Assembly (NCBI GenBank): GCA_023424785.1
Contig: JAFADP010000079.1
Location: 1 to 12,371, forward strand
Reading direction: 5' to 3'
DNA length: 12,371 nt
Source of the DNA: Bacillota bacterium
GTDB lineage: Bacteria; Bacillota; Clostridia; Clostridiales; Clostridiaceae
Shown here in pieces: positions 1-7,253 of the stretch (positions are counted from its first letter, which is position 1; every line of letters starts with the position of its first letter). A program made the position numbers and the translations under genes. The notes under the pieces are model-generated. The model worked only from the letters and a program-made list of their open reading frames with translations. It did not search any database and was not told the DNA's origin.

Positions 1-440
1 TTGAAGAGATAAAAGAAGATAATGTTGTTAATATACCGTATTATACTTTTATATTTAAAAAGTATGAAGAAGGATATCCTTATTATGATAAGAAAATATC
101 TATGCAGATTAATAAATATACAGGTAAATTAGAAGGATACGTGAACTTAGGTTCAGATTTAGATTTGGGAAATTTAGATATTCTTATAACTGAGGAAGAA
201 GCTTATAAAAAAGCTTTATTAAATTTTAGTGAAGTTAATAAAAATGGTGAGAAGGCAGAGGGTACATTTAAAGCTTTAAGTGAAAATGAGGATGCTACAT
301 TAATGGAACTATGTTATATAGTAACTATTAAGGGTATTGATGAAGAAGATAAAGAAGTAAAATTTAAATACTTTATTTCAGTAAATGATGGAAGAATAAT
401 TAAGGTTGTTCGAGATAATATAAATAAAACAACTACATAA
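1..440 (+). CDS. C-terminal part of a YcdB/PepSY-like domain protein (5' end outside window)
   Basis: The reading frame is open from base 3, at the left edge, to the TAA at 438-440. It gives 145 residues with no ribosome binding site before the first internal ATG at 102, so this is a truncated gene and not a 112-residue protein. The pattern of a beta strand ending in 'ISMQINKYTGKLEGY', then 'ITEEEAYKKAL', then a closing strand 'FKYFISVNDGRIIKVV' is what PepSY and YcdB/YcdC-type domains show: a strand ending in a TG or DG turn, a helix starting at an acidic EEA motif, and another strand ending in a DGRI turn. Such domains occur in secreted or membrane-anchored proteins of Firmicutes, often as repeats. 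No catalytic motif is visible. The remainder lies upstream, so location and full domain count cannot be judged. It converges on the PBP gene and shares its terminator. Domain assignment is from fold pattern only. Confidence 0.6.
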   Translation, partial: EEIKEDNVVNIPYYTFIFKKYEEGYPYYDKKISMQINKYTGKLEGYVNLGSDLDLGNLDILITEEEAYKKALLNFSEVNKNGEKAEGTFKALSENEDATLMELCYIVTIKGIDEEDKEVKFKYFISVNDGRIIKVVRDNINKTTT

Positions 441-466
441 AAAAATAGCCCATCTGGGCTATTTTT
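441..466. terminator. Bidirectional intrinsic terminator between converging genes
   Basis: An 11-bp perfect stem (AAAAATAGCCC / GGGCTATTTTT) with a four-base loop ATCT starts directly after the stop codon at 438-440. The plus strand ends in a T run and the minus strand also reads a T run, so it can stop both the left-edge gene and the PBP transcript. The PBP stop codon (466-468) touches the edge of the T tract. Confidence 0.9.
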
Positions 467-3036
467 TATCTATTTAATACCTTATCTAATAAGTTCCTTG
501 ATTTTTTATCTGATGCATCATTACCGGAGTTTTCGTTGTTAGTTTCATTATTATCAGATGAATCATTAGTATTACTATCATTATTCGTGTCTTTTTCTGT
601 ATTATCCTCTTTATCTTTATCCTTGTCCTTGTCTTTATCTTTATCTTTATTTTTATTGTAGTATTTATTAGTATTATTGTTTTGTTGTTCAATTTTTTTT
701 AAGTTTTCATTGGTATAAAGATATGAATAATCTTCTGTAACTGGATTTGGATTATCTTTCTTTACTAATATACGTCCATTACCGTAAACATGATTTTCAC
801 AATATCCAGTAGGTTCTGTACCACTTATAAAGTATTCTGTATAAACTCTATTTCCTCTTGAATCCTTTGAACAAATGTTTGTAGCAAGTTTACCAGAATC
901 TTTACAAATACTTGCTGTAACTAATGTGCTAGGTATAGTAATATCTGTAACTTCCTTGCCTTCATGAGCTTTGGCCATAATTTGCCCCCAAAGAGCAGCA
1001 GCGGTATTTGAATTAGCATATCCTATTTTCTTAGGAGTATCATATCCAATCCATACAGAAGCTGAAAGATAAGGAGTAATTCCTGTAAACCATAAGTCTG
1101 TATTATTAGTGGTAGTACCTGTTTTTCCTGATACAGGCATACTTCCCCATATAGCATTATAACCAGTAGTCTGTGCAGAACCTTTTAATATATCATACAT
1201 AATATAAGCGGTCTCTTCTGTGAAAATTTGCTTAGTTTCTAAAGTTTCATTTTCTAAAATAGTTTTTCCAGTAGCATCAACTACCTTAGAGTAAAGTTTA
1301 GGTTCAGTATAAGTACCACCATTACCAAATACTCCATAAGCAGATGATAAAATATAAGTATTTCCACCATCTAAGTCATTAGGATCATTATTAAATTGTC
1401 CTAATGCAAGTGCTGATATAGAAGATGAAGAAGCAGCATTATATTTTAATCCAAATTGTTTTCCATAGAATAATCCAGTATCTAATCCTATTTTATCTTC
1501 AATTAAAACTGAACAAACATTCTTTGATCTATTAAGAGCTTCTCTTAAAGTTACATTACCTGAGTAAGACCAGTCGTCATTTTTTGGTTGATAACCTTCA
1601 CCATCAGTTAAATATTTATTTGCAATAGCATCAGGTAGTGGAGCGTCATCTATAGTGGAACCAGCAGTCAATATTTTTTCATTTATAGCTGGACCATATA
1701 CTGTTAAAGGTTTTGTATTAGATCCTATAGGTTTTAAACCACTGTATGCTCTATTGTTAGCATTTGCAACATGATCACCACGACCACCAACCATGGCAAG
1801 GACTTTTCCAGTGTGATAATCAACTAATGTAGCTGATGCTTGAAGTTCAGGAGTAGAAGTTCCTTCTATATAAGTTTCTTGTAATCCTATTGAACTAAGA
1901 TTAATATTATTTAGAGTTTCTTGAGTATAATCTTGAAGCTCTCTATTCATGTTAGTATATATTTTAAGTCCACCTGTAACAAGTAGATTTTCAACCTCAT
2001 CATCAGTATAAAGATATTTTTCTTTAAGGTCAGCTTTAACTTGTTTTAAGGTAGGATTTATATACCATTCATAATCAAGGGTGTAATCTATAGTATTCCT
2101 TTCAAAAGTTAATTCTCCATTATCTATGCTAGCAATTGCAGCATCGTATTCCTCTTTTGTAATTTTCCCCAATTCTTCCATTTTAAATAGAACAGATTTT
2201 GTTCTTGTAATATAAGGAGTAGGGTCTGCTATATTTTTTTCACTATAAGGGCTATAGTATGTAGGTGCTTGAGTTACACCTGCAATATAAGCACATTGAA
2301 TTAAGTTTAAATCTTTTGCATCTTTATTAAAGTAAAAATTAGCAGCTGCATCTACACCATAGGCCATTCCACCAAGCGGTATTGTATTTAAATATTGATG
2401 AAGTATTTGATCTTTTGTTAGTTTCTTCTCTAATTGAATTGCCAAATAAATTTCTCTAATTTTTCTTTCAATAGCTGAATCTTCATTAGATAAAATAGTA
2501 TTTTTTAAAAGTTGTTGAGTTATTGTTGAACCGCCATGAAAACTTCTTTGACCATGTAAAAGTTTCTTAATATCTGTAATAAGTGATCCTGCAATTCTTC
2601 TTATATCTATACCATTATGATTATAAAATCTTTGATCCTCAATGGATACAAAAGCATCTTTAAGATATTGAGGCATTTCATCATAACTTATAACATTACG
2701 TTGAATTTCTGAATTTAAGTTGTCCATAAACTCACCATTATCATCATAAAAAGAAGATGATTCACTTAGAGTTGTAACAGCACTAATATCTAATTCTGGA
2801 GTACTTTTAATAACTGCAAAGATATATCCCATTCCAATAACAAATGAAATTAAGCATATTGAAAAAAACATAATAAGAAATATTTTGAAAAATTGACCTA
2901 AGTTACTTTTCTTTTTATTCTTATTTATTTTCTTTTTATTCCTGTTTGTTTTCTTTTTACTTTTGTTATTTATGGAAGAATTTCCTTTTGAAGTTGTATG
3001 GGATTTGCTTTTTTGTTTACCATTTTTATTATCCAT
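466..3036 (-). CDS. pbpA: Class A bifunctional penicillin-binding protein (glycosyltransferase/transpeptidase, PBP1A-like)
   Basis: This 856-residue enzyme polymerises lipid II into glycan strands and cross-links peptides outside the membrane. In order it has a Lys/Asn-rich cytoplasmic tail (1-48) and one membrane helix (about 49-76). A GT51 glycosyltransferase domain (about 95-290) shows the catalytic-Glu motif EDQRFYNH (E133) and GGSTITQQ (168-175). The transpeptidase domain (about 395-690) has all three motifs: SNTK (S439-K442), SKN (504-506) and KTG (638-640). After it comes a Cys-containing region (711-746, ending 'SGTEPTGYC') common in clostridial PBP1A-type proteins, then a low-complexity K/D/N/S tail (about 785-856). 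All catalytic motifs are intact, so it should be active. The start is fixed by AGGAGG just upstream (rc of 3041-3047). It diverges from yunB and converges on the left-edge gene. The symbol follows common clostridial usage; ponA is the alternative. Confidence 0.95.
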   Translation of the reverse strand: MDNKNGKQKSKSHTTSKGNSSINNKSKKKTNRNKKKINKNKKKSNLGQFFKIFLIMFFSICLISFVIGMGYIFAVIKSTPELDISAVTTLSESSSFYDDNGEFMDNLNSEIQRNVISYDEMPQYLKDAFVSIEDQRFYNHNGIDIRRIAGSLITDIKKLLHGQRSFHGGSTITQQLLKNTILSNEDSAIERKIREIYLAIQLEKKLTKDQILHQYLNTIPLGGMAYGVDAAANFYFNKDAKDLNLIQCAYIAGVTQAPTYYSPYSEKNIADPTPYITRTKSVLFKMEELGKITKEEYDAAIASIDNGELTFERNTIDYTLDYEWYINPTLKQVKADLKEKYLYTDDEVENLLVTGGLKIYTNMNRELQDYTQETLNNINLSSIGLQETYIEGTSTPELQASATLVDYHTGKVLAMVGGRGDHVANANNRAYSGLKPIGSNTKPLTVYGPAINEKILTAGSTIDDAPLPDAIANKYLTDGEGYQPKNDDWSYSGNVTLREALNRSKNVCSVLIEDKIGLDTGLFYGKQFGLKYNAASSSSISALALGQFNNDPNDLDGGNTYILSSAYGVFGNGGTYTEPKLYSKVVDATGKTILENETLETKQIFTEETAYIMYDILKGSAQTTGYNAIWGSMPVSGKTGTTTNNTDLWFTGITPYLSASVWIGYDTPKKIGYANSNTAAALWGQIMAKAHEGKEVTDITIPSTLVTASICKDSGKLATNICSKDSRGNRVYTEYFISGTEPTGYCENHVYGNGRILVKKDNPNPVTEDYSYLYTNENLKKIEQQNNNTNKYYNKNKDKDKDKDKDKDKEDNTEKDTNNDSNTNDSSDNNETNNENSGNDASDKKSRNLLDKVLNR
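610..648 (-). repeat. In-frame hexanucleotide repeat encoding (Lys-Asp)n in the PBP tail
   Basis: About six and a half near-perfect copies of a 6-base unit (minus-strand AAAGAT and close variants such as AAGGAC) encode alternating Lys-Asp at residues 797-809 of the PBP. Because the unit is a multiple of three, slippage would change tail length without breaking the frame. Confidence 0.85.
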
Positions 3037-3080
3037 ATATTCCTCCTAATTTTTTTGTGTATAAAGATATTATTTTATAC

Positions 3081-3120
3081 ATTATAGCATAATTATAATA
3101 TGAGTGTATCAATAACTCAA
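3081..3120 (-). promoter_or_regulatory. Probable sigma-A promoter of the PBP gene, with an alternative extended -10
   Basis: Read on the minus strand, TTGAGT (3115-3120) and TATAAT (3092-3097) are separated by 17 bases, close to the sigma-A consensus. A second box, TGCTATAAT (3081-3089), is a textbook extended -10 eleven bases further downstream and could serve as an alternative start. Both lie 45-85 bases before the PBP start codon. Confidence 0.65.
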
Positions 3121-3133
3121 CTTAAAGGTGATT

Positions 3134-3778
3134 ATGAACTATTATACAAATAAAAATAAACCAAAATTTAATCGCTATATATTAGTAATTATTGCCGTGA
3201 TTTTGATTTTTAGTCTATTTATTTACTTTTTTGATAAAATAGTATTCCCCTCAGTATTGAGTGTATCTGAAACAATTGTTAAAGCAAAGACAACAGAACT
3301 TATAAGTGAAACTAGCATTGAACTTTTTAATGATGAATTTAGTTATAATGAAATGATAATTATAGATAAGGATAATGAAGGTAATATTAATTTAATTCAA
3401 GCTAATAATGTAAAACTTAATTACTTAACATCTAAGTTATCTGTTGACTGTAATAAAAAGCTGCAGGAGATGGGGGAAGTTGGAATAGATGTTCCGTTAG
3501 GTTGGATGACGAAAAGCAGTGTATTTTATAAGTTAGGACCAAAGGTGAAAGTAAAAATAGAGCCTATAGGAAATATGAATGTAACTTATGAATCTAAGTT
3601 TGAAAGTGCAGGAATAAATCAAACAAGACATAAAATATACCTTAAGGTTAAGGCAAAGGTTAGAGCAGTAGTTCCTTTTCAAAATAAAGAAATTGATGTA
3701 TATTGTGAAATTCCTGTAGCTGAAACAATTATAGTAGGAAAGATTCCAAGTACAGCTATTGACTTCTCAAATAAATAG
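3134..3778 (+). CDS. yunB: Sporulation protein YunB
   Basis: The product is 214 residues. An N-terminal positively charged stretch leads into a single membrane helix (about 14-33), followed by an extracytoplasmic domain. The conserved YunB segments are recognisable: IDVPLG (118-123), then a GPKVKVKIEPIG stretch (about 135-146), SAGINQTRHKIYL (158-170) and PVAETIIVGKIP (194-205). In Bacillus subtilis YunB is a mother-cell (sigma-E) sporulation protein of unclear biochemical role; this background is from the family, not from the window. An in-frame GTG at 3128 would add two residues, but it lies within the Shine-Dalgarno AAAGGTGAT (3124-3132) that serves the ATG at 3134, so the ATG is preferred. 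No convincing sigma-E promoter was found upstream. It is divergent from the PBP gene, so the two share a regulatory region of about 100 bases. Confidence 0.9.
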   Translation: MNYYTNKNKPKFNRYILVIIAVILIFSLFIYFFDKIVFPSVLSVSETIVKAKTTELISETSIELFNDEFSYNEMIIIDKDNEGNINLIQANNVKLNYLTSKLSVDCNKKLQEMGEVGIDVPLGWMTKSSVFYKLGPKVKVKIEPIGNMNVTYESKFESAGINQTRHKIYLKVKAKVRAVVPFQNKEIDVYCEIPVAETIIVGKIPSTAIDFSNK

Positions 3779-3786
3779 TAGAGTCT

Positions 3787-3845
3787 ATAAGAGGATGATA
3801 CAAAATATTTTGAATCATCCTCTTATCAATAAAAATATTTTATTG
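3787..3845. terminator. Long hairpin between converging yunB and hpt
   Basis: A perfect 13-bp stem (3787-3799 with 3814-3826; ATAAGAGGATGAT / ATCATCCTCTTAT) encloses a loop that is itself nearly self-complementary (CAAAATATTTTG). A second A/T-only hairpin (3827-3834 with 3838-3845) follows immediately and overlaps the hpt stop codon. The T tract after the main stem is poor on both strands, so stopping may rely on the pair of hairpins together. The convergent position supports a bidirectional terminator role. Confidence 0.65.
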
Positions 3846-4367
3846 ATCTTCCCAGTTAAATACATAAGGTATATTTCTATAATAACCGTTATAGTCTAAT
3901 CCAAAGCCTACAACGAAAATATCATCAACTTCAAAACATGAATAATCTGGTTTTACATCAACCTTTCTTCTTGAAGGTTTATCTAAAAGAACACAACTTT
4001 TTACTGATGCAGCACCTAATGATTTTACGTGATTTATAATAAATTCCATTGTATATCCTGTATCAACAATATCATCTACTATTAATACGTCAAAGCCAGT
4101 AATATCATCTGGAATATCGCTAACTATTTTTACTTCTCCAGAACTTGTTTCGCTATTACCATAACTAGAAGTTGTCATAAATCCTATTTTAGTTTTTACA
4201 CTTAAGGCACGAACAAGGTCAGCAGTAAATACAAAACTTCCTCTTAATAAAGAAAGTACATATAAGTTTTTTCCTTTATAGTCATTAGAAATTATAGAAC
4301 CTATTTCTTCGATTTTACTTTCAATTTCTTCTTTAGAAAAAAGTATATTATGTTTTTTGTTTTCCAT
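3840..4367 (-). CDS. hpt: Hypoxanthine phosphoribosyltransferase
   Basis: This is a purine salvage enzyme that transfers the phosphoribosyl group of PRPP to hypoxanthine or guanine, giving IMP or GMP in the cytoplasm. The 175-residue product shows LRG (41-43) near the pyrophosphate site, the flexible-loop SSYG (67-70), the PRPP-binding signature VDDIVDTG (97-104), K130 in LLDKPSRR and the C-terminal FVVGFGLDYNGYYRN (151-165), all typical of bacterial Hpt. A longer frame starts at 4415 and adds 16 residues, but only the ATG at 4365-4367 has a proper ribosome binding site (GGAGG, rc of about 4372-4376), so the shorter protein is called. The length matches the family. In many Firmicutes hpt sits with tilS and ftsH; here it stands alone, divergent from hflX. 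Confidence 0.95.
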   Translation of the reverse strand: MENKKHNILFSKEEIESKIEEIGSIISNDYKGKNLYVLSLLRGSFVFTADLVRALSVKTKIGFMTTSSYGNSETSSGEVKIVSDIPDDITGFDVLIVDDIVDTGYTMEFIINHVKSLGAASVKSCVLLDKPSRRKVDVKPDYSCFEVDDIFVVGFGLDYNGYYRNIPYVFNWEDQ

Positions 4368-4403
4368 AAAATCCTCCAATATTTTAATTAAGTAGTATAA
4401 TTT

Positions 4404-4432
4404 AATATAACTCAAAAAAATAGTTCTTTCAA
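4404..4432 (-). promoter_or_regulatory. Probable sigma-A promoter of hpt
   Basis: On the minus strand TTGAAA (4427-4432) and TATATT (4404-4409) are 17 bases apart, about 40 bases upstream of the hpt start codon. The upstream 16-codon extension of the hpt frame runs across this promoter's downstream part, which further argues against the longer start. Confidence 0.65.
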
Positions 4433-4452
4433 CAGATAAATTTTTACAATAG

Positions 4453-4481
4453 TTTACAAGTAATATTATATAGTATAAAAT
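4453..4481 (+). promoter_or_regulatory. Probable sigma-A promoter of the hflX operon
   Basis: TTTACA (4453-4458) and TAAAAT (4476-4481) are separated by 17 bases, about 40 bases before the hflX start. The region is very AT-rich, so a neighbouring TATA-like box could be the true -10. Confidence 0.5.
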
Positions 4482-4521
4482 TAATAAAAAGTTGTCATGA
4501 TATTATGTACGAGGTGATTTA

Positions 4522-6318
4522 ATGATAAACGGAAATAGTCAAGGTGTTAAAAAGAGTTTCTTAGAGGAATTAGAAACTATATATAAAATAAAAGTTCCTA
4601 AAACAGAAATATGTACTTTAGAAATAATAGAAAAGATATCTAAAATATCTTCTATTATAGAAAGGGAAGTAAGTGTTGCAATTGATAGAAAGGGAAATGT
4701 TCAATCTGTTGCAGTAGGAGATTCAACATCTGTTGAATTACCATTATTAGATGTTAGGGAAGGAAGACTTTCAGGTGTAAGAATAATACATACTCATCCA
4801 AATGGGTATTGTAACCTTTCTGCATTAGATTTATCAGCATTATTAAAGTTAAAGCTTGATTGTGTTGTAGCAGTAGGTGTTTATAAAGAGAAAATAATAG
4901 ATTATTCAGTAGGTACATTAAGAGTACAAGATAATACTTTATTATTTGATGAAAAAAGTCATATATCATTTGAAGAATTATCATCAATAGATATATTAGA
5001 TAATGTTAGACATATAGAAAATCTTATAAAAGATAATGATATACAAGAAGATGATGAAGAAAAAGCTATTATAGTTGGTTCTGATACAAGGGAGAGTTTA
5101 GAAGAGTTAAGGGAATTAGCAAAAGCTTGTAATGTTCCAGTTCTAGATAGTGTATATCAAGGAAGAAGTAAAATTGATGCAGCTTTTTATATAGGAAGAG
5201 GTAAGGTTTTAGAAATAGCTTCTTTAAGACAAAGTGAAAGAGCTAATTTAATAATATTTGATGATGAGTTATCAGGGTCTCAAGTAAGAAACTTGGAAAA
5301 TGCAATTGGAGCTAAAGTTATAGATAGAACAACTCTTATATTAGAGATATTTGCAAGAAGAGCAAAGAGTAAGGAAGCTAAAATACAAGTAGAGCTTGCT
5401 CAATTAAAGTATAGAAAAAGTAGACTTCAAGGGTTAGGAACAGTACTTTCAAGAACAGGTGGAGGTATTGGTACAAAAGGACCTGGAGAAAAGAAGCTTG
5501 AAACAGATAGAAGACATATAGAAGAAGCTATATATGATTTAAAAGATGAATTAAAGAAAATTAAGAAGACAAGAGAAGTTCAAAGAGAAAAAAGAAACAA
5601 AGAAAATATTCCTAAAATATCTTTAGTAGGATATACAAATGCAGGAAAATCAACTTTAAGAAATGCTCTTTGTAATATGGCATCAAAACTTGAAGGAAAT
5701 CAAAAAGAAAGTGTATTTGAAGCAGATATGTTATTTGCAACATTAGATACTACTACTAGAGCAATAACATTAAGTAATAAGGGTGTAGCTACTCTTACTG
5801 ACACAGTAGGTTTTGTAAGAAAGCTTCCTCATGACTTAGTTGAAGCTTTTAAGTCTACATTAGAAGAAGTAATTTATTCAGACATATTATGTCATGTTGT
5901 AGATTCTTCATGTGTTGATGCATTAGAACAAATAAAAGCTGTAGAAGAGGTTTTATCAGAACTAGGGGCAGGAGATAAAGAAACAATTTTAGTTCTTAAT
6001 AAAGTAGATAGAGCTACTAAAGAGCAAATAGATGAAATAAAAGAGAATACTGATTATAGTACTATTATAGAAATCTCTGCAAAGGAAGGTATGAACTTAG
6101 GAGAACTATTAAGTTTAATAGAAGAAAAGCTACCATATAAGTATAAGCAAGTAGAATATATAATTCCATATGCTAAAGGAGATATAGTTTCTTTTCTTCA
6201 TAGAAATGCAAGGATTTTAAGTGAGGAGTATAGAGACGAAGGTACTTATGTTATAGCAGAAGTAGATGATGAAGTTTATAATAAAAGTAAAGATTTTGTA
6301 ATTAGTATTTTAAAGTAA
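4522..6318 (+). CDS. hflX: Ribosome-associated GTPase HflX with an N-terminal JAMM/JAB-like extension
   Basis: HflX is a GTPase that binds the 50S subunit and, in studied bacteria, splits stalled or stress-inactivated ribosomes. From about residue 180 to 598 this is a full HflX: nucleotide-independent domain with GRGK (225-228), the RTGGGIGTKGPGE loop (321-333), a coiled stretch (about 335-362), then the G domain with GYTNAGKST (370-378), LDTTTR (408-413), DTVG (427-430), NKVD (493-496) and SAKEG (519-523), and a C-terminal domain. The 598-residue length exceeds the E. coli form (426) because of an extra N-terminal part of about 175 residues. That part contains H90-T-H92-P...S100-A-L-D103, an exact HxHx7Sx2D JAMM motif, with E47/E49 placed upstream like the JAMM glutamate. 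The context resembles the RadC-type fold. The start has AGGTGAT just upstream. It leads a tightly spaced run of four genes. Confidence 0.95.
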   Translation: MINGNSQGVKKSFLEELETIYKIKVPKTEICTLEIIEKISKISSIIEREVSVAIDRKGNVQSVAVGDSTSVELPLLDVREGRLSGVRIIHTHPNGYCNLSALDLSALLKLKLDCVVAVGVYKEKIIDYSVGTLRVQDNTLLFDEKSHISFEELSSIDILDNVRHIENLIKDNDIQEDDEEKAIIVGSDTRESLEELRELAKACNVPVLDSVYQGRSKIDAAFYIGRGKVLEIASLRQSERANLIIFDDELSGSQVRNLENAIGAKVIDRTTLILEIFARRAKSKEAKIQVELAQLKYRKSRLQGLGTVLSRTGGGIGTKGPGEKKLETDRRHIEEAIYDLKDELKKIKKTREVQREKRNKENIPKISLVGYTNAGKSTLRNALCNMASKLEGNQKESVFEADMLFATLDTTTRAITLSNKGVATLTDTVGFVRKLPHDLVEAFKSTLEEVIYSDILCHVVDSSCVDALEQIKAVEEVLSELGAGDKETILVLNKVDRATKEQIDEIKENTDYSTIIEISAKEGMNLGELLSLIEEKLPYKYKQVEYIIPYAKGDIVSFLHRNARILSEEYRDEGTYVIAEVDDEVYNKSKDFVISILK

Positions 6319-6334
6319 CAAAAGGAGGGGTATT

Positions 6335-7240
6335 ATGACCAAATCTGTATTGGAACTACAAAAGTCATTTCAGTTATTAATAAGTAAATTAAAGAGTAAT
6401 AGTAAGGTATTATCTATATTTACTTTTGGGAGCATTATTTCAGGAGATGTATGGGAAGAGTCAGATATAGATTTGTTTGTAGTGTATGAGGATGAATTTG
6501 ATAAGGCTAGAAGAGTACATTCTGAGATATTAGATGTAGATGTAAATATAAGAATATTATCAAAAAGAGAATTTATAAAATCTAGTAATACATATAAAGA
6601 GAAGGATAAGATAAGAGATATTCTTAAAATGTCTAAACTTGTTTTTTCAAGAGATATTGAGATAAATGATATTTACGATAAACTAAAATATAGTGAAAAA
6701 GTACATAAAGAAGAGTGGAATTTACTTTATATTAGTAACCTAATTAAAGATCTTAAGGTTTGTAAAAAGTATTTGCAAATAGGAGGTTTAAGTACCTCCT
6801 ATGAAGTACTTATAAGAAGTTTAGATAATTTTTCAAAGCTATATTTAAATTTAAATGGTTATGAAGTTACTAAAGATTCATTAACAATGGCAATTAACTT
6901 AAATAATAAATTTGCATTCATTGTTGACAAGCTGTTTCGTGAAGAATTAAGTAGAGAATCAATACAAAAAGTAATTAATTATGTTGAGGAATATATAGAT
7001 AGAAATATAAAAATAGCATCTAAATTTCTACTAGATTACTTAGAGAAAAATGAAGGCTTTGTTAGTTCTTATGAAATAGAGCAAGAAGAAGGTTTTAAAA
7101 TATTTAATATAAAAGTTGAGAATATATTAAAGGAATTATACAAAAGGAATTTAATATTAAAGAGTGAGAGAGACTTAAAAGATTCTACTGGATTTAGTAT
7201 TTTAAATGAGAATGTATATTGTAAAAAATTTATTAATTAA
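6335..7240 (+). CDS. Nucleotidyltransferase-fold protein with helical and winged-helix-like C-terminus
   Basis: The 301-residue product begins with a minimal nucleotidyltransferase (pol-beta superfamily) domain. GS at 32-33 followed by ten residues and D44-x-D46 gives the GSx10DxD signature that binds metal and nucleotide, and D69 in 'LDVDVNIRI' is a candidate third carboxylate. Residues about 120-230 are predicted mostly helical, in the position where substrate-binding or HEPN-like helical domains sit in related proteins, but I see no HEPN RxxxxH motif. Residues about 232-290 look like a winged helix (helix 'FLLDYLEKNEG', turn, helix 'VENILKELYKRNLI', strand). The substrate is unknown; antibiotic, protein or tRNA-like targets are all possible for the superfamily. 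A perfect AGGAGG (6323-6328) fixes the start. It begins 16 bases after hflX, so it is probably co-transcribed. Confidence 0.8.
   Translation: MTKSVLELQKSFQLLISKLKSNSKVLSIFTFGSIISGDVWEESDIDLFVVYEDEFDKARRVHSEILDVDVNIRILSKREFIKSSNTYKEKDKIRDILKMSKLVFSRDIEINDIYDKLKYSEKVHKEEWNLLYISNLIKDLKVCKKYLQIGGLSTSYEVLIRSLDNFSKLYLNLNGYEVTKDSLTMAINLNNKFAFIVDKLFREELSRESIQKVINYVEEYIDRNIKIASKFLLDYLEKNEGFVSSYEIEQEEGFKIFNIKVENILKELYKRNLILKSERDLKDSTGFSILNENVYCKKFIN
6779..6802. repeat. Perfect 9-bp inverted repeat inside the nucleotidyltransferase gene
   Basis: ATAGGAGGT (6779-6787) and ACCTCCTAT (6794-6802) are exact reverse complements around the six-base centre TTAAGT. The left arm contains a perfect Shine-Dalgarno-like AGGAGG inside the coding frame, and the right arm would hide it in the mRNA. 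The encoded residues are unremarkable (about 149-156). Confidence 0.8.
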
Positions 7241-7253
7241 GATGGGATGAATT

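Noticed and set aside
486..692. A 68-codon Ile/Lys/Thr-rich frame inside the PBP tail
   Set aside because: It is a frame-shifted reading of the AAAGAT-type repeat on the same strand as the PBP gene, without a ribosome binding site.
3061..3133. A sigma-E promoter for yunB
   Set aside because: CATA-type -10 sequences occur (for example 3089) but no ATATT -35 lies at 13-15 bases; the closest spacing was 17 or 8.
4368..4415. A 16-residue N-terminal extension of Hpt starting at 4415
   Set aside because: The -10 box of the hpt promoter lies inside it, there is no ribosome binding site, and the ATG at 4367 has GGAGG at good spacing and gives the family's normal length.
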